Origin: an uncultured Bacteroidota bacterium
GTDB taxonomy: Bacteria > Bacteroidota > Bacteroidia > Flavobacteriales > Flavobacteriaceae
NCBI GenBank assembly: GCA_902628605.1
Contig: CACONV010000004.1
Location: 1-54,707, forward strand
Length of the DNA stretch: 54,707 nucleotides
Direction of reading: 5' to 3'
Shown here: positions 1-10,037 of the stretch, piece by piece
Layout of the letters: every line of letters starts with the position of its first letter
Numbering within the stretch: position 1 is the first letter of the stretch
Made by a program: the position numbers and the translations under genes
Notes under the pieces: model-generated
What the model saw: only the letters and a program-made list of their open reading frames with translations
Database searches by the model: none
What the model was told of the DNA's origin: nothing

Positions 1-2
1 CT

Positions 3-941
3 GCTTTTAATGAAAGTAAATCCTTAAATGAGCTACATGAATGGACATCAAAAGTTGTAAAAAGAATAAACATTACTTATGAAATCATAATTATAGATGA
101 CGGTAGTAATGACGATTCTTGGTCAGAAATTAAAAGAATCACAAAAAAAGACAATAAAACTAGTGCAATTAGGTTTTCTAGAAATTTCGGGAAATCTCAA
201 GCATTACATGCTGGTTTTGGTTTTTCAAAAGGTGAAGTGATAATAACATTAGATGCTGATTTACAAGATAGTCCTGATGAAATTCCTAATCTTTATAATA
301 GAATTATTAGTGAAAAATTAGATATAATATCAGGATGGAAAAAAAGAAGATATGACTCCTTAATTTTTAAAAATATTCCCTCAAAAATATTCAACTTTGC
401 TGCGAGAAAGGCATCTGGAATAAATTTAAATGATTTCAATTCAGGCTTAAAAGCATATAAAAAAGAGGTTGTCAAATCAATTGAGTTATATGGAGAGATG
501 CATAGATATATCCCTTTGCTCGCAGCTAATAAAGGCTTTACTAGAATAGGTGAGCAGATTATCAAACATCAAAAAAGAAAATTTGGTTATTCAAAATTTG
601 GTTTTAGTAGATTTATTAATGGTTTGTTAGATTTAATAACCTTAATTTTTTTAAAAAAATTTGGAAGGAGACCAATGCATTTTTTTGGATTATGGGGAAT
701 GATACTTGTTTTTATTGGACTATTTTTTTCAGTGTACATAGGCTTTGATAAATTGTTTTTAAACAAGGACAGTAGAATGATTGCACAAAGACCAGAATTT
801 TACATTGCTTTAGCTACAATGATTCTAGGAGGACAACTTTTTGTAGCTGGTTTTCTCGGCGAACTGATTAATGGTAGGCACAAAAATAGTAATCAATATT
901 CCATATCGGAATCAATTAATATAGATGAAAATAGCAGATAA
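3..941 (+). CDS. Family 2 glycosyltransferase, polyprenyl-phosphate type (5' partial)
   Basis: The reading frame is open from the window's left edge, so the true start lies upstream; 312 codons are visible. The first residues (AFNESKSL) resemble the nucleotide-sugar-binding start of GT2 enzymes. IIIDDGSNDDSW and the DADLQDSPDE segment are the two acidic motifs that bind UDP/GDP-sugar and metal. After the roughly 210-residue GT-A catalytic part come two hydrophobic segments (FFGLWGMILVFIGLFF and FYIALATMILGGQLF), the architecture of DPM1/ArnC/GtrB-like enzymes that load a sugar onto a polyprenyl phosphate at the inner membrane. Its 3' end overlaps the next gene by 17 bases, so the two are probably co-translated. 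Sugar and acceptor cannot be told from sequence. Confidence 0.9.
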   Translation, partial: AFNESKSLNELHEWTSKVVKRINITYEIIIIDDGSNDDSWSEIKRITKKDNKTSAIRFSRNFGKSQALHAGFGFSKGEVIITLDADLQDSPDEIPNLYNRIISEKLDIISGWKKRRYDSLIFKNIPSKIFNFAARKASGINLNDFNSGLKAYKKEVVKSIELYGEMHRYIPLLAANKGFTRIGEQIIKHQKRKFGYSKFGFSRFINGLLDLITLIFLKKFGRRPMHFFGLWGMILVFIGLFFSVYIGFDKLFLNKDSRMIAQRPEFYIALATMILGGQLFVAGFLGELINGRHKNSNQYSISESINIDENSR

Positions 942-2613
942 GATAAGTATTTGGAAAAATAAACCATTCGATAAGGAAACTATCAATAAGATAATTGAAC
1001 TTGAAGAGAATGGAGATGAATTAAATGAGAGATTTCATTCTGATCTTGAATTTGGTACTGGCGGCATTAGAGGTCTTATGGGAATAGGAAGCAATAGAAT
1101 AAATAAATATACTATATCCAAGTTCACTCAAGGAATTGCAAATTATCTAAATAAAAGTTTAAAAAAAAAACATAAAACAATAATTATCGCGTATGACAAT
1201 CGGAGAAATAGTAAGTTTTTTTCAAATGAAGTCGCAAAAGTTTTTTCTGCAAATAATTTTAATGTTTTAATCTTTGATGATGTTAGACCAACCCCCCTAC
1301 TTTCCTTTTCAATTAGGCATTTCAACGCTGACGGTGGAATCATGATTACCGCTTCTCACAACCCTCCTGAGTACAATGGATATAAAGTTTATAACAGTTT
1401 TGGGGGGCAAATTGTTCCTCCTGATGATAAAAAAATATCAGAGTCAATTAAAAAATTAAATTTTGACGAAATAAAATGGGACAATAAAAAAAGGAAAGTT
1501 AAGATAATAGATAACAACTTTGATAAAATTTATTTCCAAAAGATTATTTCAAATAGCGTATTGGAAAAAAATAATAGACAAAATTTAAAAATAGTTTATT
1601 CTTCACTCCATGGGACTGGGATAAAGAGTATCCCTCCGTTACTAAATGAAGCAGGATATAAGGATATTAATTTAGTCGAAAATCAGTGTTTCATTGATGA
1701 AAATTTTTTAAATACAAATTCATCTAATCCAGAAGATAAAAGTGCCTTTGAACAGACTATAATATTAGCTGATAAAATCAATGGAGAGCTTATCATTACA
1801 ACTGATCCCGATGCTGACAGACTTGGAGTTGGGGTTAGAGATTTTAAAAGAAATTGGATTTTGTTAAATGGTAACCAGTTGATGGTGTTATTGTTTTCAT
1901 TTTTAATAGAAAGAAAAGAAATTAAAAACGAAGATTTTTTCGTCTCAACTACATTGGTGTCGTCACCACTATTTGAAAAAATAGCAAAAAAAAACAAAAT
2001 TGAATTTAAGATATGTCATACTGGTTTTAAATGGATTGCAGATATTATTGAAAAAGAAAAGAATAAAAAATTTTTATGCGGTGGTGAAGAAAGTTTTGGT
2101 TTTTTATATGGAAATGAGGTCAGAGACAAGGATGCAGCAAGTACAAGTCTCCTTTTTTGTGATATGTTTTCTTTTTTAAAGTCAAAAGGAAACAATGTTA
2201 TTAGCTATCTAATAGAGATTTACAAAGAGTATGGATTTTACCATGATCAACTACATACCATAACTAAAAAAGGGAAAAAGGGGACAACTGAAATTAAAAA
2301 ACAAATTGAATCTTTAAGACTAAATCCTCCCAAAAAAGTTGCCGGTATCAATATCTCAAAAATTGATGATTATAAAACAGGGTTATCGTATTTTAAAAAT
2401 GGAAAAACAGAAAAATTAGATTTACCAAAAACTAATTTGATTATTTATTACTTAGAAGATAATTCAAGAATCTCAATAAGACCTAGTGGCACAGAACCCA
2501 AAATAAAGTTTTACATTAATTTATATTCTAAATTTAGAGAGACTTTTGAATTGAAAAAAGAATCCAATAATTTAGAAAAAAGAGCAAAACAAATAATAAA
2601 ACATTTTAATTAG
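925..2613 (+). CDS. Phospho-sugar mutase (phosphoglucomutase/phosphomannomutase)
   Basis: A 562-residue alpha-D-phosphohexomutase that interconverts hexose 1- and 6-phosphates in the cytoplasm, feeding nucleotide-sugar synthesis. All four family signatures are present in order: the phosphoserine loop TASHNPPEYNG (Ser near residue 144), the metal loop DPDADR (294-299), the sugar-binding loop GGEESFGF (about 386) and the phosphate-binding loop RPSGTEPK (about 519). The length fits the longer PgcA/PGM2-like branch rather than the roughly 460-residue PMM/PGM branch. The ATG lies inside the end of the glycosyltransferase gene, and the stop codon abuts the ATG of the ABC exporter, so the three form one operon. 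Glucose versus mannose preference is not resolved. Confidence 0.93.
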   Translation: MKIADKISIWKNKPFDKETINKIIELEENGDELNERFHSDLEFGTGGIRGLMGIGSNRINKYTISKFTQGIANYLNKSLKKKHKTIIIAYDNRRNSKFFSNEVAKVFSANNFNVLIFDDVRPTPLLSFSIRHFNADGGIMITASHNPPEYNGYKVYNSFGGQIVPPDDKKISESIKKLNFDEIKWDNKKRKVKIIDNNFDKIYFQKIISNSVLEKNNRQNLKIVYSSLHGTGIKSIPPLLNEAGYKDINLVENQCFIDENFLNTNSSNPEDKSAFEQTIILADKINGELIITTDPDADRLGVGVRDFKRNWILLNGNQLMVLLFSFLIERKEIKNEDFFVSTTLVSSPLFEKIAKKNKIEFKICHTGFKWIADIIEKEKNKKFLCGGEESFGFLYGNEVRDKDAASTSLLFCDMFSFLKSKGNNVISYLIEIYKEYGFYHDQLHTITKKGKKGTTEIKKQIESLRLNPPKKVAGINISKIDDYKTGLSYFKNGKTEKLDLPKTNLIIYYLEDNSRISIRPSGTEPKIKFYINLYSKFRETFELKKESNNLEKRAKQIIKHFN

Positions 2614-4440
2614 ATGAAATACTTTAAAGAAATTTTAAAATATGCGATTCCTTATAAATCATATATTTTTCTAAATGTTTTCTTTAATATTCTCTATGCT
2701 TTTTTTAGCGCCTTATCCTTTGTTTCGATGATACCAATGCTAAATATTCTTTTCGGAACAACACCAAAGATTACAACTAGACCTGTTTACCAAGGATTTT
2801 CTTCTATAGAAAATTACTTAACAAATAAGATTAATTATGAATTAAATATTGCATTAGATAAAAACCCTTTAGATGCACTAATTATTTCCATTTTCTTAAT
2901 CCTTATTTTATTTTTTCTAAAGAATTTATTCAATTACCTAGCTCTTTTCTTCATAACATTCTTAAGAAATGGAATTTTAAAAGATTTAAGAAATGATCTT
3001 TATTCAAAGATTTTAGAATTACCAATAGGCTACTTTAAAATAAGAAAAAAAGGGGATACAATTTCAAAACTATCTGCAGATGTTATAGAAATTCAGACCT
3101 CTTTTTTATCCATTTTAGAAGTATTAGTTAGAGAGCCCTTAACAATCATTTTTACACTGATAATGATGATTAAAGTTAATATTAATCTAACATTGTTTGC
3201 TCTAGCTTTTATTCCAGCATCAGGGTTATTAATATCCATCATTGGAAAATCTTTAAAAAAACGTTCAGATCGAGTTCAGAAAGAACAGGGAGAGTTTCTC
3301 TCAATTGTAGAAGAAACTTTAAGTGGTTTAAATATTGTTAAGGCATTTTTTGCGGAAAAACAATTTTATAACAAATTCTCGAATTCTACAGACAGATTTT
3401 TTTATTTCAATAATAATTTGATAAACAGGCAAAACTTAGCCTCTCCTTTGAGTGAATTTTTAGGTATCATTGTTATTGGTTTTTTATTATGGTACGGTGG
3501 TAAACTAGTATTAATAGAAAATACACTACAGGCATCTGTTTTTATGTCTTTTATGCTTTTAGCCTATAATATACTTACCCCTGCAAAAGCAATAAGTAAA
3601 GCATCTTATGCGATTAGTAAAGGTAATTCTGCTGCTGAAAGAGTTCTAAGTCTGATGAATGCTATTAATTATATTCCTAATGAAATCTCTAACATTGAAT
3701 TAGACCAATTTAAAAACGAAATACATTTTAAAAATATTTCATTTTCATTTGGTGAAAAAAAGGTTATCGACAAAATTGAACTGAAAATAAAAAAAGGAAG
3801 TAAAGTTGCTATTGTTGGTCAGTCAGGAAGTGGTAAAACAACATTAATAAATTTATTAAATAGATTTTATGATGTTGAAAGTGGAGAGATTTTAATCGAT
3901 GGAATAAACATAAAAAAAATAAGTAAGCGATCTTTACGTAATTCTATTGGACTTGTTACCCAAGAACCAATACTATTCAATGATACAGTAATTAATAATA
4001 TCAGTTTGGGAAAAGAAAAACATAAATTAGATGAAATAATATCTGCGGCTAAAACATCAAATGCACACAACTTCATTATAAAACTAAAAGAAAAATATAA
4101 TACTAATATTGGTGATGGTGGGGGAAAACTATCCGGGGGACAAAAGCAAAGAATTTCAATTGCTAGAGCTGTTCTTAAAGAACCACAAATTTTATTAATG
4201 GATGAGGCTACCTCTTCTCTAGATTCAGTCTCTGAAAAAATGGTACAAGATGCTATTGAAAAATTATCCAAAAACAGAACTACTATTATTGTTGCCCACA
4301 GGCTAAATACAATTCAAAAGGCTGATTTGATAGTTGTTCTGGAAAATGGAAGAATAATACAATCTGGTTCGCATAAAAAGCTAATATCAATTAAGGGGAA
4401 ATATAAACAACTTGTGGAGATGCAAACATTTCAAAAATAA
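2614..4440 (+). CDS. ABC exporter, fused permease and ATPase (MsbA-like)
   Basis: A 608-residue half-transporter. The N-terminal part (about 1-340) has about six hydrophobic helices typical of a type I ABC exporter membrane domain. The ATPase part has Walker A GQSGSGKTT (about 401), the signature LSGGQKQR (about 505), Walker B ILLMDEATSSLD (about 526) and the H-loop VAHRL (about 562). Two copies should dimerise to export a lipid-linked or other amphipathic substrate across the inner membrane. It starts directly after the phosphohexomutase stop codon with no spacer. Together with the polyprenyl-phosphate glycosyltransferase this suggests lipid or glycan flipping, but the substrate is inferred. 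An MsbA lipid A flippase is one possibility among several. Confidence 0.92.
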   Translation: MKYFKEILKYAIPYKSYIFLNVFFNILYAFFSALSFVSMIPMLNILFGTTPKITTRPVYQGFSSIENYLTNKINYELNIALDKNPLDALIISIFLILILFFLKNLFNYLALFFITFLRNGILKDLRNDLYSKILELPIGYFKIRKKGDTISKLSADVIEIQTSFLSILEVLVREPLTIIFTLIMMIKVNINLTLFALAFIPASGLLISIIGKSLKKRSDRVQKEQGEFLSIVEETLSGLNIVKAFFAEKQFYNKFSNSTDRFFYFNNNLINRQNLASPLSEFLGIIVIGFLLWYGGKLVLIENTLQASVFMSFMLLAYNILTPAKAISKASYAISKGNSAAERVLSLMNAINYIPNEISNIELDQFKNEIHFKNISFSFGEKKVIDKIELKIKKGSKVAIVGQSGSGKTTLINLLNRFYDVESGEILIDGINIKKISKRSLRNSIGLVTQEPILFNDTVINNISLGKEKHKLDEIISAAKTSNAHNFIIKLKEKYNTNIGDGGGKLSGGQKQRISIARAVLKEPQILLMDEATSSLDSVSEKMVQDAIEKLSKNRTTIIVAHRLNTIQKADLIVVLENGRIIQSGSHKKLISIKGKYKQLVEMQTFQK

Positions 4441-4510
4441 ATGTGAATAACCGTAAGAGAAAAAAAAATATTTAGTTCCCTTCGTGAGCTGAAATAAATT
4501 AGATAAAATG

Positions 4511-4518
4511 TATTTTTG
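4511..4518 (+). promoter_or_regulatory. Candidate -7 box upstream of purL
   Basis: TATTTTTG matches the Bacteroidota -7 consensus TAnnTTTG exactly and lies 17 bases before the purL ATG. It sits in the 95-base gap after the ABC exporter, where a separate promoter is expected. No good -33 TTG was found at the usual distance. Confidence 0.35.
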
Positions 4519-4535
4519 GTTGTAAACAAAATTGA

Positions 4536-7500
4536 ATGATTGAATTTTTCGGTAATAAGAAAAAAAAAATATATGTAGTTCAATCAACTTCAAAACTCCA
4601 TACATTTGATTTAGATAAACTTTACTGGCTTTTTAATAATAAGTCTAAAATAAAAGACTCTGAAATTAAGGGAAGTTTTTATGGGCCAAAATCATCGATG
4701 ATGTCACCCTGGAGTACGAATGCCGTTGAAATTGCCAGAATAATGGGAATTAAAAAAATTTTAAGAATTGAAGAGTTTTTTAGTTTTCGGAATAATAAAA
4801 GTTTTGATCCAATGCTATTTGCAAAATACTCAAAACTTGATCAAAATGTTTTTGAAAATAACGCAGTTCCAGAAAAAATAAAGGAAATTAATGATATTAA
4901 TCTTTTTAATATTGAGGAGGGCCTTGCATTAAGTGTAGAAGAAATAGAATATTTAGAGGGTCTTTCTAACAAACTGAAAAGGAAACTAACTGATTCTGAA
5001 GTTTTTGGTTTTTCACAGGTTAATTCCGAGCACTGTAGGCATAAAATATTTAATGGACAGTTTTCGATAGATGATAAGGTCAAAAAATTAAGTTTATTTG
5101 AAATGATAAAGAAAACATCTAAAATTAATCCTAATTCAATAATTTCAGCATATAAAGATAATGTAGCTTTTATAGAAGGACCTAAAATAGAACAATTTGC
5201 ACCTTTAAAAGGAAACTTACCAAGTGAATATGTAAAGAAATCCTTTAAATCTGTTATTTCAATAAAAGCAGAAACACATAATTTTCCCACAACTGTTGAA
5301 GCTTTTAATGGCTCGGCAACTGGGAGTGGAGGTGAAATTAGGGATAGATTGGCTGGGGGAAGAGGTTCCTTGCCTCTGTCTGGAAGTGCTGTATATATGA
5401 CCTCTTACACTGGATTGCAACATAGAGATTTATTCAACTCAATATTTAAAAGAAAATGGCTTTATCAGTCTCCGAGGGATATTTTAACCAAAGCTTCAAA
5501 TGGTGCTTCTGATTTTGGTAACAAATTTGGTCAACCTTTAATCAACGGGTCTATTTTAACTTTTGAACATAAAGAGAATGAAACTTTTTATGGATACGAC
5601 AAAGTAGTTATGCTTGCTGGAGGGATTGGGTTCGGTAAAGCTGATCAGTCAAAAAAATTTAAACCTAAAAAAGGTGATAAAGTTGTAATCATTGGTGGTG
5701 ACAATTACAGAATAGGTATGGGTGGAGCTGCAGTATCTTCATCAGATACTGGAAAATTTAAAACTCAACTTGAACTAAATGCTGTTCAAAGGTCTAATCC
5801 AGAAATGCAAAAAAGGGTTTCCAATGCAATTAGATCAATGGTTGAGAGCTCAAATAACCCAATAGTTTCTATTCATGATCATGGTGCTGGAGGACATCTT
5901 AATTGTCTATCTGAACTACTTGAAGAAAGTGGAGGTAAAATTAATATTGATAGTTTACCAATCGGAGATTTAACACTCTCTTATAAGGAAATTATCGGAA
6001 ATGAATCTCAAGAGAGAATGGGTCTTATAATTTCTTCGATAGATTTAGAATTAGCATCAAAAGTTGCAAAAAGAGAAAGAGCACCTTTTTATGTCGTAGG
6101 AGAAGTTACGGGAGACAATAATTTTTGTTTTTTTTCCAAAAAAAATAATGATATTCCTTTAAATATGAAGATCGATGACTTAATTGGTAATTCTCCCAAA
6201 ACAATAATTAAAGATCAAACCAGTAAAGTTTCCTTTAAGCCAATAGTTTATGATGAAAATAAAATTGAAGAAAACATTGAAAAGATATTTCAACTTGAAT
6301 CAGTAGGCTCAAAAGACTGGCTGACAAATAAAGTTGATAGATGTGTTACAGGAAAAGTTGCTCAGCAGCAATGTATTGGTGAACTTCAACTACCATTAAG
6401 CAATTGTGGAGTTATGGCATTGGACTATAATGGAAAAAATGGAGTTGCTACTTCAGTTGGTCATTCCCCACTTACTGGTTTAATTGATCCTAAAATTGGA
6501 AGTATTAATTCAATCGCTAAATCACTTACAAACATAATTTGGGCTCCTCTGGAAAAAGGACTAGAAAGTGTTTCTTTATCAGCCAATTGGATGTGGCCTT
6601 GTAAAAATAAAGGTGAAGACCATAGACTCTACCTGGCAGTTGAGGCATGTTCAAATTTTGCTATTAATTTAGGAATTAACATACCTACCGGAAAAGATTC
6701 GTTATCAATGACACAAAAATATGATAAAATGAATGTTTTGTGTCCAGGTACCGTTATTATTACCGCAGCTGGAAACTGTTCTGATATTACTAATATTATA
6801 TCTCCTGTTTTAAAAGAAAAAGGGGGAGATATATATTATATTGATATGTCTAATGATAACTTTTATTTAGGAGGATCTGCATTTGCTCAAATTCATAAAT
6901 CAATAGGTAAAAAAGCACCAACTATAAAAGATGATTCATATTTCAAAAAAGCGTTTAATTTAATTCAAAAACTAATTAGTAATAATAAAATATCTTCAGG
7001 ACACGATATTGGCTCAGGGGGATTAATCACTACTCTCATGGAAATGTGTTTCCCTAGATTAAATATTGGTATGCAATTAGACTTAGATAATTTAGAAGAA
7101 GAAGATACTTCAAAAATATTCTTTTCAGAAAAAACAGGATTGATACTACAATCAAAATTTGATATTGAATCAATATTAAAAAAAGAAAAAATCAAATGCA
7201 TAAGAATAGGTAGTGTTGTAACAAAACCTATCTTAAAAGTAAAAAATCACTCTCAGTTATTAGAACTTCAAATTTCTAAATACAGAAAAAAATGGATGAA
7301 GATTTCTTCCAAAATGGAACAATTCCAAACCAAAAATGATTTTGCTGTAGTAAGGGCAGGAAATGTGGTAAAACAACCCCTTAAATTTAAATTTCCATCA
7401 GGGTTTAGTGGTATTTACCCAAAGAAAAAAAATGATACAATTAATGCTGCTGTTTTAAGGGAAAAAGGAAGTAACTCTGAAAGGGAGATGGCATATATAA

Positions 7501-8189
7501 TGGACATGTGTGGTTTTAAAGTTAGAGATGTTCATATGACAGATATAATTGAAGGAAGAGAAAATTTAAAAGACATTAATTTTCTGGTTTCGGTTGGAGG
7601 GTTTTCAAATTCTGATGTTTTAGGTTCAGCTAAAGGGTGGGCAGGTGCATTTAAATACAACTTGAATGCAAAAAAAATTATAAATGACTTCTTTAATCGT
7701 AGTGATACTTTGACTTTAGGAGTATGTAATGGGTGTCAACTATTTATTGAGCTGGGGATGATTAACTCTGATGATAAAAAAAAGCCTAAAATGGAATTTA
7801 ACGATTCAGGTAAATTTGAATGTATATTCTCACCAGTAGAAATTAAAAAAAGTAGCTCTATAATGATGAAAAGTCTTGAGGGGTCAATCCTTGGTATTTG
7901 GTCCGCACATGGAGAGGGAAAGTTTTCTTTTCCATATGAAGAGGAAAAATATCAAATCTCAGGTAAATATTATTATGGAAAATACCCGTCAAACCCTAAT
8001 GGTTCAGATTTTAATACAGCTATGCTATGCAGTAAAGATGGAAGGCACTTAGTAATGATGCCTCATCTAGAAAGATCTACGTTTCCATGGAATTGGGCAC
8101 ACTATCCAGAAAATAGAAAAAATGATTCTGTGAGTCCTTGGGTAATTGCATTTCAAAATGCTTACAATTGGTTAATCAAACCTAAATAA
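4536..8189 (+). CDS. purL: Phosphoribosylformylglycinamidine synthase (large single-chain PurL)
   Basis: A 1217-residue enzyme catalysing the fourth step of purine synthesis: FGAR, ATP and glutamine to FGAM. This is the long form, with the FGAM synthase domains and a C-terminal class I glutaminase in one chain, as in gammaproteobacteria, rather than split PurL/PurQ/PurS. Visible marks are ETHNFPTTVEAFNGSATGSG with the following GGEIRD (ATP/substrate region), the second half with GKDSLSM, and the glutaminase nucleophile motif GVCNGCQLF (Cys near residue 1064) followed by the PHLERSTFPWNW end. The ATG gives a normal N-terminus. It stands between the exporter operon and the fatty-acid genes, with its own candidate promoter. 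Confidence 0.97.
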   Translation: MIEFFGNKKKKIYVVQSTSKLHTFDLDKLYWLFNNKSKIKDSEIKGSFYGPKSSMMSPWSTNAVEIARIMGIKKILRIEEFFSFRNNKSFDPMLFAKYSKLDQNVFENNAVPEKIKEINDINLFNIEEGLALSVEEIEYLEGLSNKLKRKLTDSEVFGFSQVNSEHCRHKIFNGQFSIDDKVKKLSLFEMIKKTSKINPNSIISAYKDNVAFIEGPKIEQFAPLKGNLPSEYVKKSFKSVISIKAETHNFPTTVEAFNGSATGSGGEIRDRLAGGRGSLPLSGSAVYMTSYTGLQHRDLFNSIFKRKWLYQSPRDILTKASNGASDFGNKFGQPLINGSILTFEHKENETFYGYDKVVMLAGGIGFGKADQSKKFKPKKGDKVVIIGGDNYRIGMGGAAVSSSDTGKFKTQLELNAVQRSNPEMQKRVSNAIRSMVESSNNPIVSIHDHGAGGHLNCLSELLEESGGKINIDSLPIGDLTLSYKEIIGNESQERMGLIISSIDLELASKVAKRERAPFYVVGEVTGDNNFCFFSKKNNDIPLNMKIDDLIGNSPKTIIKDQTSKVSFKPIVYDENKIEENIEKIFQLESVGSKDWLTNKVDRCVTGKVAQQQCIGELQLPLSNCGVMALDYNGKNGVATSVGHSPLTGLIDPKIGSINSIAKSLTNIIWAPLEKGLESVSLSANWMWPCKNKGEDHRLYLAVEACSNFAINLGINIPTGKDSLSMTQKYDKMNVLCPGTVIITAAGNCSDITNIISPVLKEKGGDIYYIDMSNDNFYLGGSAFAQIHKSIGKKAPTIKDDSYFKKAFNLIQKLISNNKISSGHDIGSGGLITTLMEMCFPRLNIGMQLDLDNLEEEDTSKIFFSEKTGLILQSKFDIESILKKEKIKCIRIGSVVTKPILKVKNHSQLLELQISKYRKKWMKISSKMEQFQTKNDFAVVRAGNVVKQPLKFKFPSGFSGIYPKKKNDTINAAVLREKGSNSEREMAYIMDMCGFKVRDVHMTDIIEGRENLKDINFLVSVGGFSNSDVLGSAKGWAGAFKYNLNAKKIINDFFNRSDTLTLGVCNGCQLFIELGMINSDDKKKPKMEFNDSGKFECIFSPVEIKKSSSIMMKSLEGSILGIWSAHGEGKFSFPYEEEKYQISGKYYYGKYPSNPNGSDFNTAMLCSKDGRHLVMMPHLERSTFPWNWAHYPENRKNDSVSPWVIAFQNAYNWLIKPK

Positions 8190-8193
8190 ATTT

Positions 8194-8219
8194 AATTTAA
8201 AAATTAATATTTTTAAATT
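8194..8219. repeat. AT-only inverted repeat between purL and the acyl-CoA ligase gene
   Basis: Arms of 11 bases (AATTTAAAAAT / ATTTTTAAATT) are perfectly complementary around a four-base TAAT loop. The repeat starts five bases after the purL stop and ends just before the GTG of the next gene. With no G-C pairs and no separate T-run it is a weak terminator at best. It may be chance in AT-rich DNA or an RNA-processing or promoter element. Confidence 0.45.
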
Positions 8220-8224
8220 GTATT

Positions 8225-9988
8225 GTGAAAAAACCAAAACGACTCTTTGATTTTTTAAAGTATCAATTAGAAAATCCACTTAATAAATCAATAAATACGA
8301 AATATAATGGAGAATGGGAGTCCTTGAGCACCAATGATTTTTATAAAAAAGTTCAAATAATATCAAGAAAATTAATTGAGGTTGGTATAAAAAAAGGAGA
8401 TAAAGTAGCTTTAATCTCAACTCAAAACAGAACTGAATGGTGTATAATTGACAATTCAGTTTTACAAATCGGAGCAGTAACAGTACCCATATATCCAACA
8501 ATTTCGAAAAATGAATTTCAATATGTTTTAAACCATTCTGAAAGTAAAATATGCTTTGTTTCTGATAAAGATATATTTGATAAGGTTAATCAAATAATGA
8601 AGGAAACTAGATTGGAAAAAATTTATTCATTCGAGGAATTTGAAAATTGTCCAAATTGGAATCTGTTATTCGAAAATGACAACAAATCCATAGAAAGTGA
8701 ACTGAATTTAAGAATGAAGAATGTTTTACCTGATGATTTAGCTACCATAATATACACATCTGGAACTACTGGAATACCAAAAGGAGTAATGCTTACCCAT
8801 AGAAATATAGTTTCAAATATCTTATCTGCATCTAAAAGATTACCCCCTATGGAAAATAAAAATAAGGCGCTTAGTTTTTTACCCTTATGTCATATTTTTG
8901 AGAGAATAATTATCTACATGTATTATTACAGTAGAGTTGAAATTTATTTTGCAGAATCGTTAGAAACTATTTCAGAAAATCTAAGTGAAGTAAAACCTTT
9001 CTACATGACAGCTGTTCCTAGACTGATTGAAAAAATATTTGATAAAATAGAGAGCAAAGCTGGGGAACTCAAAGGAATAAAAAAAAGTTTGTACAAATGG
9101 TCTATTTCAATTGCTGATGAATTTAATATTGAAAAACAAAACGGGATTTTTTACGACTTTAAACTTAAAATAGCTAGATTTTTAGTTTTCTCAAAATGGA
9201 AAAGTGCATTGGGAGGAAAGCTTGAATTAATTTGTTCTGGAAGTGCTCCTCTTCAACCGCGACTTGCAAAAATTTTCACAGCAGCAGGAATCCAAATAAT
9301 GGAAGGTTACGGACTTACTGAATCTTCACCAGTTATATCTATTAGTGAAGCTAAAAAAGGTGGTACAAAATTTGGATACGTAGGAAAAATAATTGAGGGT
9401 ATAGAAGTAAAAATAGCGAAAGATGGAGAGATTTTATGTAAAGGACCAAATGTAATGAAAGGATATTTCAAAGATTCAAAGTTAACTGCAAAAACAATAA
9501 AAAATGGCTTTCTTTATACAGGCGATATAGGAGAAATTGACAAAGAGGGGTTTTTAAAAATTACGGATAGAAAAAAACAACTTTTTAAAACTTCTGGTGG
9601 TAAATATATAGCTCCTCAAGTCATTGAAAACAAAATGAAAAGGTCGCCTTTTATAGAGCAAGTAATGGTTATTGGTGAAGGTGAAAAAATGCCTAGTGCA
9701 CTAATTCAACCAGATTTCCAGTATGTAAAAAATTGGTTGTTAAATAATAAATTTCCGTTTTCTGATGATTTAAAAAAAATTTGTTTAAACAACGAATTAT
9801 TAACTAAGATTAACCTAGAAATAAAAAAAATTAATGAAGAGTTCGGTGATTGGGAAAGAATCAAAAAGTTTGAACTTACTCCTGAAATTTGGTCAATTGA
9901 AAATGGTCTATTAACACCTACTTTGAAACTAAAAAGAAAATCAATTATGGAAAAATTCATTCATTTAAAAGAAAAGATTTATAATTAA
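8225..9988 (+). CDS. Long-chain fatty acid--CoA ligase (AMP-forming)
   Basis: A 587-residue adenylate-forming enzyme that activates fatty acids to acyl-CoA using ATP. Motifs in order are the P-loop TIIYTSGTTGIPKGVMLTHR (about 175-194), GYGLTESSP (A5), YTGDIG (A7) and ITDRKKQLFKTSGGKYIAP (A8 with hinge). The last resembles the FAA1/FadD15 long-chain branch. The start is GTG; the conserved N-terminus begins right there and no ATG lies nearby. It sits just ahead of the MarR regulator and acyl-CoA dehydrogenase, so a role in beta-oxidation or fatty acid uptake is likely. Chain-length preference is inferred from family only. Confidence 0.93.
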   Translation: MKKPKRLFDFLKYQLENPLNKSINTKYNGEWESLSTNDFYKKVQIISRKLIEVGIKKGDKVALISTQNRTEWCIIDNSVLQIGAVTVPIYPTISKNEFQYVLNHSESKICFVSDKDIFDKVNQIMKETRLEKIYSFEEFENCPNWNLLFENDNKSIESELNLRMKNVLPDDLATIIYTSGTTGIPKGVMLTHRNIVSNILSASKRLPPMENKNKALSFLPLCHIFERIIIYMYYYSRVEIYFAESLETISENLSEVKPFYMTAVPRLIEKIFDKIESKAGELKGIKKSLYKWSISIADEFNIEKQNGIFYDFKLKIARFLVFSKWKSALGGKLELICSGSAPLQPRLAKIFTAAGIQIMEGYGLTESSPVISISEAKKGGTKFGYVGKIIEGIEVKIAKDGEILCKGPNVMKGYFKDSKLTAKTIKNGFLYTGDIGEIDKEGFLKITDRKKQLFKTSGGKYIAPQVIENKMKRSPFIEQVMVIGEGEKMPSALIQPDFQYVKNWLLNNKFPFSDDLKKICLNNELLTKINLEIKKINEEFGDWERIKKFELTPEIWSIENGLLTPTLKLKRKSIMEKFIHLKEKIYN

Positions 9989-10008
9989 ATTTATATTTTT
10001 TAAAATAA

Positions 10009-10037
10009 ATTATTCAAGAATAATATTCTTGCATAAT
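10009..10037. promoter_or_regulatory. Palindromic candidate MarR operator
   Basis: A 29-base inverted repeat with 13-base arms, ATTATTCAAGAAT and ATTCTTGCATAAT, around an AAT spacer; the arms differ at one position. The inner core CAAGAAT-AAT-ATTCTTG is perfect. It lies 29 bases before the TTG of the MarR gene and its last base touches a consensus -7 box, so binding would occlude RNA polymerase. Autoregulation by the adjacent MarR protein is the natural inference. Confidence 0.6.
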
